The translations under genes and the position numbers were made by a program. 64,000 bases of DNA from an endosymbiont of Galathealinum brachiosum (GTDB taxonomy: Bacteria > Pseudomonadota > Gammaproteobacteria > SZUA-229): contig QFXC01000007.1 in NCBI GenBank assembly GCA_003349885.1, forward strand, positions 519,125 to 583,124. The letters run 5' to 3'. The stretch's first letter is position 1; each line of letters starts with the position of its first letter. The notes below the pieces were generated by a model. That model was not told the origin of the DNA. It was given only the letters and a program-made list of their open reading frames with translations, and searched no databases. Below, piece after piece: positions 58,182 through 64,000 of this stretch.

Positions 58182-58235
58182 CTGCTCATTTGATTGCAAA
58201 GAATTGTGATCACAAACATGCAATCAAATGAGCAG
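58182..58235. repeat. Nested palindrome between sigma factor and cytochrome P460
   Basis: CTGCTCATTTGATTGCA (58182-58198) and its exact reverse complement TGCAATCAAATGAGCAG (58219-58235) flank 20 bp that contain the 12-bp perfect palindrome TTGTGATCACAA (58204-58215). It begins 24 bp from the sigma-factor start and ends 56 bp before the P460 ATG. It could be an operator for both genes or a structured insertion. The inner palindrome lacks the 6-bp spacer of a CRP site. Confidence 0.75.
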
Positions 58236-58290
58236 CTCACACGTTATAGCTGTGAACAGAGTATTTCGATTGTATCAAAAGGACATTTTA

Positions 58291-58794
58291 ATGAAATTAA
58301 AAACAGGCATATTATCTCTAACATTAACCATTATGAGTCAGTCACTTATTGCAGGTGAAATAATTAAACCCTCCCCCAACGGCATTACACTGCCTGAAGC
58401 TTATAAAGACTGGAAAGTCATTTCTATCTCACATCGCACAGATAACCACTCTATGCGCACCATTCTGGGAAATGACATTGCAGTAAAAGCCGCACGCGCT
58501 GGCAATACCAATCCATGGCCTAAAGGCTCAATACTGGGAAAACTGGTATGGAAACAAACCGCTGAAGAACATTGGCCAGCAGCAATTGCTCCAGATAAAT
58601 TTGTGCATGCTGAATTCATGCATAAAGACAGTGAAAAATATAAATCAACCGGTGGCTGGGGTTATGCACGCTGGACAGGATTAGATCAGAAACCTTACGG
58701 TAGTGATGAAAACTTTGCTCTGGAATGCATGGGATGCCACACACCGGTAAAAGATAATGACTGGGTGTTTACGACACCGGCGAAAATGCCCTGA
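58291..58794 (+). CDS. Cytochrome P460 family protein
   Basis: 167 aa from MKLKTG, RBS AAGGA. Signal peptide of about 21 residues (SLIAG). Heme motif CMGCH at 146-150. The block FVHAEFMHKDSEKYKSTGGWGYARW is the P460 signature, holding the Lys that cross-links to heme in P460 enzymes. Known members oxidise hydroxylamine or detoxify nitric oxide in the periplasm; the substrate here is open. Single gene divergent from the sigma/anti-sigma pair. Confidence 0.9.
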   Translation: MKLKTGILSLTLTIMSQSLIAGEIIKPSPNGITLPEAYKDWKVISISHRTDNHSMRTILGNDIAVKAARAGNTNPWPKGSILGKLVWKQTAEEHWPAAIAPDKFVHAEFMHKDSEKYKSTGGWGYARWTGLDQKPYGSDENFALECMGCHTPVKDNDWVFTTPAKMP

Positions 58795-58820
58795 AAAGTT
58801 ACATCAACCTAAAAATCAGA

Positions 58821-58866
58821 GTCAGAAAACAGCATATTCTAAAATTATACACAATTGTTCTCTGAC
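58821..58866. repeat. Hairpin with GTCAGA arms after cytochrome P460
   Basis: GTCAGAAAACA pairs with TGTTCTCTGAC with one mismatch. It lies 27 bp after the P460 stop, between it and the convergent cold-shock gene. GTCAGAG-type sequences recur at 59452 (GGGGTCAGAG), again intergenic. Confidence 0.45.
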
Positions 58867-58936
58867 CCTGTTTTCATAACGCCCAGTTAACCAGCATATA
58901 ACGTGCTGTTACTCATAGGCGTTTTGTTCAATGCAG

Positions 58937-59143
58937 TTAAACTGGGACAACGTTGTTTGCGCAAGGGCCTTTCTGGCCTTGTCCTACTTCATATTCAACC
59001 ACTTGCCCATCATTAAGTGATTTATAGTCATCACCACTCTTAATTTCAGAATGATGCACAAAAAGATCTTTTCCTCCGTCTTCTGGAGTTATAAAACCAA
59101 AACCTTTACCCGCGTCGAACCACTTTACTGTACCTTTACTCAT
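58937..59143 (-). CDS. Cold-shock-domain protein (CspA family)
   Basis: 68 aa. [32 protein letters not shown] contains RNP1 (KGFGFI) and RNP2 (LFVHH). Binds single-stranded RNA/DNA and melts RNA structure. The C terminus [13 protein letters not shown] differs from the usual GPQAANV end; the last codons overlap an inverted repeat (CCCAGTTTAAC with GTTAACTGGG at 58877-58886). Confidence 0.92.
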   Translation of the reverse strand: MSKGTVKWFDAGKGFGFITPEDGGKDLFVHHSEIKSGDDYKSLNDGQVVEYEVGQGQKGPCANNVVPV

Positions 59144-59365
59144 TGTGATGTTCCTGTTTAGTTAGTTTTAAATATAGCCTGGCTATTTATTTCGTATTTT
59201 ACATCAATTGTAGCGAGCAAAAGTTGTAAATTACATTTCGCTTACCTACACATAACGTTTTGCTAAGGGGCTGCTAACTCAGTAGCTATAGTTTTTGTTG
59301 TAGTGATACGTAGTGTAACCTGTAAATGTAATAGAAGCTAAGGGTTAGTAGTCACGTTTGTGCCA

Positions 59366-59401
59366 CTTATCCCCTCGCCCCCATGGGGGCGAGGGGATAA
59401 G
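59366..59401. repeat. Perfect 36-bp GC-rich palindrome
   Basis: CTTATCCCCTCGCCCCCA is followed immediately by its exact reverse complement, with no spacer. Its GC-rich core stands out from AT-rich surroundings. It has no T-run, so it is not a standard terminator, and is a strong cruciform candidate. It lies between the hybrid kinase stop and the cold-shock gene. Confidence 0.9.
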
Positions 59402-59409
59402 ATTAAGCA

Positions 59410-59430
59410 CACCTGAAGGATCACCTGCAG
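59410..59430. repeat. CACCTGAAGGA repeat, copy 1
   Basis: 21 bp starting CACCTGAAGGATCACC, identical at 19 of 21 positions to 63065-63085. Both copies are intergenic and in the same orientation. Confidence 0.55.
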
Positions 59431-59499
59431 TTTTGTTACAACATAGGTATGGGGTCAGAGTTTTAAATTAGTCAGAGACACGTTTTTCTCTGGTAACTA

Positions 59500-61929
59500 T
59501 TAACTATCTAATGTTTTTCTTACTTTTATTAATAACTCATCTGACTTAAAGGGTTTATGTAACATGTTCTGATGAAGATCATCATCTTCTACATGTTTGT
59601 TTTTATCATCACTATAGCCACTGACCATCTGAATTTTAGTTTCGGGATATTTCTCAGCAACTATACTTGCAAGTTGAAAACCATCCATTTTAGGCATTAT
59701 CACATCCGTTAGTAAAAGATGTATGGTGTTTTTTTCAAGAATAGAAAGCGCTTCATCTCCACTATTTGCAAACGTTACCTGATAACCCTGACTTTTTAAG
59801 ATATTACATGATAACTCAAGAAGCGCGGGCTCATCATCAACAACAAGAATCGATTCATTCCCTGCAGGCACTACGTCTATTTTCAGCTTGACCTTATCTA
59901 TTTCATTAGATGTATCATCTAATACAGAATATCGCGGGAGATAAATTGATATCTGTGTGCCGGCACCACGAGTTGAGTAAGCGTAAATGGCTCCATTAGA
60001 CTGCTTAACAAATCCATAAACCTGACTCATTCCAAGCCCAGTTCCCTGATCACCCTTGGTAGAGAAAAATGGATCAAATATTTTATTACAGGTAGCATTA
60101 TCCATACCGATACCTGTGTCATTAATGGTAAAGTGAACATAGTCCCCTTCGGGAAGGCTTACGTGTTTTTTATTCAAGCCATCTAAATGTATGTTCTGTG
60201 TGCTTAATATAAGCTGCCCACCATCGGGCATAGCATGCATAGAATTAATACTCATATTAAGTATTGCATCCTGCAATAAATTTTGATCCAGATATACAGG
60301 CCAGATTTTTTTATCGAGATCAAGAATTAATTCAACTCTTGCTGTCAGAATTTTTTCCAACATATGCTGCTCTGACTGAAGCAGCTGATTAATATCTGTA
60401 ATCGTTGATTCTGAAGTCTGTTTTCGTGAAAACGCTAATAATTGTGAAGTAAGCTTACGTGCTCTTTCACCTGCATTGAATATTTTTTCAGCATAATTAA
60501 GCATTTTATGCTCATTTAGATTTTTGCTTGTAGTAAGTAATTCTGAGTAACCAAGTATTACACCTAATAAGTTATTAAAGTCATGCGCTATACCGCCGGT
60601 TAGCTTACCTAAAGCATCCATTTTAAGACTATGCTGTAGTTGTTCGTCTTTCATTCTTTGTTCGGTTATATCGTTAAATACAAGCACAATACCGTGAATT
60701 TTGCCGGAATCATCACGGATGGGTGCAGCCGAGTCAGCGATAATATACTCAGTATTATTTTTTGATATAAGAGTACTGCGTTTACCCAGATGGACAACTT
60801 CACCAGAATTTATGACCCGGTCAAATGTGTCTATCATACTTTCTTTATTTGCGGGATCTATAACATTAAATACTTCTTTCAAAGGTGTCCCTTTTGCATT
60901 ACTGATTGACCAACCAGTCAATTTTTCTGCCACAGGGTTCATGCGAACCACATTATTTTCAGAATCAGTAGTAATAACAGCGTCACCTATACTGTTTAGA
61001 GTTAAAGATAAATGCTCTTCATTTTGATTGAGTTCTCTATGATATTGCGCGAGTGACTCGTATATGGTTTTTAATTCAGTGACTTGAAATAGTCGCTGAT
61101 ACCTGTATTCACTATTGTTGGCGGGCTTTGCTCTTAAAGTATTTATATAGTTAGTTATATCTTTCATGGGCACAGCCACAATAAACACAAGAGCTGAAAA
61201 CAGAATCAAAGTCGGTATTATAATAATAAAAACTAACTGAATAATTGATTCCTGTATTTGATTTTCTAACCTGAGTAATCCTTCTGGTTTTCTAGTGACA
61301 TATAAAAACTGCTCTGTATTTAAACTATCATAAAAACCAAATTGATCCTGGATAATAAACTGGATAGAATCTGACTTTACAAATTGGAAATTACTTAATG
61401 ATTTAAGTAATGGTATAAACTTAATTTGTGTACTTACATATCCAATCACAGATCTAGATTCATCTGTACTATAAACAGGTAAAATATAAATCACATCCTG
61501 ATCATTAACAAACCTGAATTTTATAGCATCAATGCCTTCGATTTTAATTTCAAATGGCAGAGTATTGTCATCTAGTTTTTCAAGCGCCTTTCCATCTACG
61601 TCATAAATCATTAAATCAACTGTGTATTTCTGTAAATCAAATGCCGATTTTTTAAAGCGAACGTTGTACCAGTATGCAAATATTTCAGGAGAGTTAATTT
61701 GCTGAGTAACTTCTTCCCACTGGCTTAATTCATTTGCAGACTGTTTGATATTTTCAACAGTAAGCTGAATAGAGTGCTCTAACTCAGTAGTTGATGATGC
61801 TTCCTGAGACTTATCTATCTTGATCCCGGCTTCTTCAATATTCCTGCTAATCTGGTAGGTAAACACGGTTATAAGAAAGACTATAAATAAAGTAAATATA
61901 ATTGCATATTGTTTAATACTAAGCAGCAT
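59500..61929 (-). CDS. Hybrid sensor histidine kinase with CHASE-like sensor, PAS and receiver
   Basis: 809 aa. Membrane helix at 7-28, periplasmic CHASE4-like sensor to about residue 225, second membrane helix (QLVFIIIIPTLILFSALVFIV), HAMP-like linker, PAS at about 300-430 (LNSIGDAVITTDSENNVVRMNP, LVFNDITEQR), HisKA with His449 in GGIAHDFNNLLGV, HATPase (NDTGIGMDNATCNKIFDPFFSTKGDQGTGLGMS), and C-terminal REC (ILVVDDEPALLEL, LLLTDVIMPKMDGF). The ligand is unknown, and no separate response regulator is adjacent. Confidence 0.92.
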   Translation of the reverse strand: MLLSIKQYAIIFTLFIVFLITVFTYQISRNIEEAGIKIDKSQEASSTTELEHSIQLTVENIKQSANELSQWEEVTQQINSPEIFAYWYNVRFKKSAFDLQKYTVDLMIYDVDGKALEKLDDNTLPFEIKIEGIDAIKFRFVNDQDVIYILPVYSTDESRSVIGYVSTQIKFIPLLKSLSNFQFVKSDSIQFIIQDQFGFYDSLNTEQFLYVTRKPEGLLRLENQIQESIIQLVFIIIIPTLILFSALVFIVAVPMKDITNYINTLRAKPANNSEYRYQRLFQVTELKTIYESLAQYHRELNQNEEHLSLTLNSIGDAVITTDSENNVVRMNPVAEKLTGWSISNAKGTPLKEVFNVIDPANKESMIDTFDRVINSGEVVHLGKRSTLISKNNTEYIIADSAAPIRDDSGKIHGIVLVFNDITEQRMKDEQLQHSLKMDALGKLTGGIAHDFNNLLGVILGYSELLTTSKNLNEHKMLNYAEKIFNAGERARKLTSQLLAFSRKQTSESTITDINQLLQSEQHMLEKILTARVELILDLDKKIWPVYLDQNLLQDAILNMSINSMHAMPDGGQLILSTQNIHLDGLNKKHVSLPEGDYVHFTINDTGIGMDNATCNKIFDPFFSTKGDQGTGLGMSQVYGFVKQSNGAIYAYSTRGAGTQISIYLPRYSVLDDTSNEIDKVKLKIDVVPAGNESILVVDDEPALLELSCNILKSQGYQVTFANSGDEALSILEKNTIHLLLTDVIMPKMDGFQLASIVAEKYPETKIQMVSGYSDDKNKHVEDDDLHQNMLHKPFKSDELLIKVRKTLDS

Positions 61930-61937
61930 AAACGTAT

Positions 61938-62798
61938 TTAATTACTTAAGAGTGTTTCGACAGCATCAATCAAGTCAAATTCATGCGTCTGATCAAAGAA
62001 GTGATTGGCACCGTCAATCAGCATAATTTTATTTGTTGTTTTCTGTAATTGCTGCCTCCAGTTTTTTTCAATACGCTTATCTTCAGTGCCCAGAATTAAA
62101 GATATTAATTTTTTATGCTTTAAGATCACGGCATTTGTTTTATCTCTATCCCAATTGTAATAAGACAAAAAGTCACGCGCATAGGTCGGGTATGTTTCAC
62201 AATAATTTAAGGCGTACTTATCCAGTGGATTCCTTCCCTTTTCTATCGCCTTTCTTGCTTTTTGAGCATGCTCTATGGTTTCTCTGGCAGCTGGCCCTGA
62301 AGCATAATATGAAACACTTATCAATATGGTCTGATTAATGGATTTAGCATGATTATTTTCCATGTAATTCAATATAACCAACCCACCAGCACTATGACCT
62401 ATCAATGTCACTGGTTTTCCTGTTTTTTTATGCAACCAATCTATCCATTGCGCAAGTTCCTTTGCATCTGAATCCATCGAGTGAGTATGTATAGCCTCAC
62501 AGTCAATGCTTTGTTTTCTATTATTCAGGCCTAGAGATAAGTTTGGGCTTAATACTGTATAACCTGACTCATGTAATGATATAGCCAGCCTGTTAATAGT
62601 AGGAAACTCATTTGTTTGAAGAAACCCATGCAACATCAAAACAGGGTTAGCATCACCTTTTCCCTGATAAAAATTAGCATTTATTTTTTTATTTACTGCT
62701 GATGTTAACTGTATAGTTTCAGCAAATACAGCTGATGTAACTAAGAAAGCCAGTAAAAGAAAGAAAGATTTTATCAGTAATAAGGGGTGAATTTTCAT
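61938..62798 (-). CDS. Secreted alpha/beta hydrolase
   Basis: About 286 aa. Signal peptide MKIHPLLLIKSFFLLLAFLV...VFA. Fold elements: VLMLHGFLQTNEFP (oxyanion strand), nucleophile Ser in IGHSAGGLV, acid in LGTEDKRI, His in IDGANHFF. Substrate unknown; no lipase- or esterase-specific lid signature recognised. ATG chosen to give the signal peptide; upstream starts (ATG 62819, TTG 62837) have no ribosome site. Ends 8 bp before the hybrid kinase start, so the two form an operon. Confidence 0.85.
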   Translation of the reverse strand: MKIHPLLLIKSFFLLLAFLVTSAVFAETIQLTSAVNKKINANFYQGKGDANPVLMLHGFLQTNEFPTINRLAISLHESGYTVLSPNLSLGLNNRKQSIDCEAIHTHSMDSDAKELAQWIDWLHKKTGKPVTLIGHSAGGLVILNYMENNHAKSINQTILISVSYYASGPAARETIEHAQKARKAIEKGRNPLDKYALNYCETYPTYARDFLSYYNWDRDKTNAVILKHKKLISLILGTEDKRIEKNWRQQLQKTTNKIMLIDGANHFFDQTHEFDLIDAVETLLSN

Positions 62799-62837
62799 TT
62801 TAAAAACCCAATTAAGCATTTTAGTATTGTAGTTCAA

Positions 62838-63064
62838 TTTAAGCTGATAGTGTTGAAACCAGGTAACAATTGGCCGGTTATGGAGAACGGCTTAAACAGA
62901 TAACAACATAGCCTGATAACAACACATTCTAATATTACTAATAATTAATTTCATGCCCTGAGTATTCCAAAAATCACAGGCTATTAGCATATTTTGATGG
63001 TATTAAACCTGTTGATTTTGTTTGCATATTCCTCGAGAGACCGTGGGAACACGGCTACAGTGTG
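62838..63064. other. Intergenic region between parE and the hydrolase
   Basis: AT-rich DNA that should hold the promoter of the hydrolase-kinase operon; no clear -35/-10 pair picked. The right part leads into the CACCTGAAGGA repeat copy. No gene seen. Confidence 0.4.
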
Positions 63065-63085
63065 CACCTGAAGGAGCACCTACAG
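63065..63085. repeat. CACCTGAAGGA repeat, copy 2
   Basis: 21 bp starting CACCTGAAGGAGCACC, two mismatches from the copy at 59410. It is preceded by CGGCTACAGTGTG and lies 16 bp after the parE stop codon. Confidence 0.55.
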
Positions 63086-63100
63086 GGAATAATGAATACT

Positions 63101-64000
63101 TTATAAAACTTCGGCTAAATCACCTTTGCTTTCTAACCAGGCTTTTCTGTCTGATGCACGTTTTTTTGCTAATAACATATCCATCATTTTATCGCTGTCA
63201 TCACCGTCTTCTACAATTAACTGAACTAAACGACGAGTATCTGGTGCAATAGATGTTTCGCGTAACTGCATAGGATTCATTTCACCCAGCCCTTTGAATC
63301 GGGTTACCTGAACTTTGCCTTTTTTCTTTTCTGCGGTAATTCTATCTAATACGCCCTGCTTCTCTGCTTCATCTAACGCATAGAAAACTTCTTTACCGAC
63401 ATCTACTCTAAAGAGTGGTGGCATGGCAACATAAACATGACCGCTTTCCGTTAGTGTACGGAAATGACGTAAAAATAATGCGCATAATAAAGTCGCGATG
63501 TGATATCCATCCGAGTCTGCATCTGCGAGTATGCATATTTTTCCATAACGTAAACCGGATAAATCATCCGAATCCGGATCGACACCAATGGCAACTGAAA
63601 TATCATGTACTTCCTGTGAAGCTAATATCTGATCTGCATCCACTTCCCAGGTATTTAGTATTTTTCCGCGTAATGGCATTATTGCCTGATTGTTTCTATC
63701 TCTGGCCTGTTTGGCCGAGCCACCCGCTGAGTCACCTTCTACTAAAAACAGTTCAGTCAGGTTTGCATCCGATGAGCTACAGTCGGCTAACTTACCCGGT
63801 AATGCGGGACCCGATGTGACCTTTTTACGGGCAACTTTTTTACCGGCTTTTAAACGTTTCTGGGCATTATCAATTGCCAGCATGGCAATCAGTTCACCCT
63901 GATCTGTGTTCTGATTTAACCACAGGCTAAACGAATCTTTTACCACACCGGAAACAAAGGCAGCACATTCTCTTGAAGAGAGTCTTTCTTTTGTTTGCCC
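63101..64000 (-). CDS. parE: DNA topoisomerase IV subunit B, C-terminal part (runs off the right edge)
   Basis: The last 299 codons of ParE; the frame stays open to the window end (QTKERLSSRECAAFVSGVV). Visible: transducer end, TOPRIM motifs LFLVEGDSAGGSAKQARDR and ILADADSDGYHIATLLCALFLRHF, and the C-terminal GEMNPMQLRETSIAPDTRRL and RKAWLESKGDLAEVL. The short ending distinguishes ParE from GyrB. The N-terminal ATPase domain lies outside. Confidence 0.97.
   Translation of the reverse strand, partial: GQTKERLSSRECAAFVSGVVKDSFSLWLNQNTDQGELIAMLAIDNAQKRLKAGKKVARKKVTSGPALPGKLADCSSSDANLTELFLVEGDSAGGSAKQARDRNNQAIMPLRGKILNTWEVDADQILASQEVHDISVAIGVDPDSDDLSGLRYGKICILADADSDGYHIATLLCALFLRHFRTLTESGHVYVAMPPLFRVDVGKEVFYALDEAEKQGVLDRITAEKKKGKVQVTRFKGLGEMNPMQLRETSIAPDTRRLVQLIVEDGDDSDKMMDMLLAKKRASDRKAWLESKGDLAEVL

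Larger units (their letters stand above)
59144..59499. other. 356-bp intergenic region with repeats, no gene seen
   Basis: Upstream of the cold-shock gene this includes its probable promoter and leader. Further right are the 36-bp palindrome, a CACCTGAAGGA repeat copy and a GGGGTCAGAG sequence before the stop of the hybrid kinase. No credible reading frame. Confidence 0.5.

Noticed and set aside
58204..58215. CRP or FNR site in TTGTGATCACAA
   Set aside because: Half-sites abut without the CRP 6-bp spacer, and it does not fit TTGAT-N4-ATCAA.
58228..58290. Upstream in-frame extension of the cytochrome P460 gene
   Set aside because: Its ATG lies in a palindrome arm with no ribosome site and would bury the signal peptide; the ATG at 58291 has AAGGA and starts a clean signal sequence.
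58876..58951. attC (integron)-like site suggested by AACGCC..GGCGTT and the CCCAGTT arms near the cold-shock gene
   Set aside because: No integrase and no clear core GTTRRRY; neighbours are not cassettes. Better described as an inverted repeat.
1..64000. Prophage, IS element, toxin-antitoxin or defence system
   Set aside because: Both strands were read for transposases, integrases, phage structural, restriction or toxin motifs; none was found, and the genes are mostly conserved housekeeping.

Overview
The window reads as chromosome of a low-GC, motile, piliated, sulfur-oxidising gammaproteobacterium. Evidence: a partial QmoA (electron carrier of the APS reductase route of sulfite oxidation) at the left edge, a trifunctional siroheme synthase nearby, a Pseudomonas-like gene order (metZ-purF-cvpA-SPOR-folC-accD-trp-truA-fimV-asd-leuBDC-lysR), a sigma-54-driven flagellar operon, FimV/FimX type IV pilus control, and the EpmA/EpmB/EF-P system. 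I do not name a genus. No rRNA, tRNA, CRISPR array, transposase gene or prophage was seen.

Layout. 1-3.6 kb: qmoA (partial), a 425-bp divergent control region with an exact FNR-type box and a Fur-like box, peroxiredoxin, a small membrane protein, cysG, grxC. 3.6-9.2 kb: flagellar genes fliLMNOP leftward from a near-perfect sigma-54 promoter, and fliK plus a FlhB C-terminal-domain paralogue rightward. 9.2-13.2 kb: cardiolipin-synthase-like PLD enzyme with an EEP-family partner, and a REC-PAS-GGDEF-EAL protein. 13.3-27.6 kb: a long leftward housekeeping block (truA, trpF, trpB, trpA, accD, folC, SPOR, cvpA, purF, metZ) with an envelope set at its left end (two L,D-transpeptidases, an M14 amidase, a TPR/NTF2-like protein) and a PEP-CTERM-like surface protein inserted between truA and trpF. 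27.8-36.8 kb: fimV, asd, leuB, leuD, a 50-aa entericidin-like lipoprotein, leuC, and the divergent LysR regulator with a palindromic operator.

36.8-52 kb: lipoprotein, hisN, slyD, MFS transporter, aroC, a REC-histidine kinase, prmB, copper chaperone, psd, then epmA-efp / epmB, a 613-aa PilZ-like protein and a FimX orthologue. 52-64 kb: DUF924, yaaA, msrA, parC, a sigma/anti-sigma pair divergent from a cytochrome P460, a cold-shock protein, a hybrid sensor kinase, an alpha/beta hydrolase, and the C-terminal part of parE.

The most unusual layer is the intergenic DNA. It carries several kinds of long palindromic or paired-hairpin element: a ~120-bp element in the fliL-fliM gap, a two-hairpin element between msrA and parC, a ~140-bp element after psd, four GCCACAGAG..CTCTGTGGC type repeats in the folC/accD/trpA and asd/leuB/leuD junctions, a nested 17-bp inverted repeat between the sigma factor and cytochrome P460, and a perfect 36-bp palindrome after the cold-shock gene. 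No transposase for any of them is in the window.
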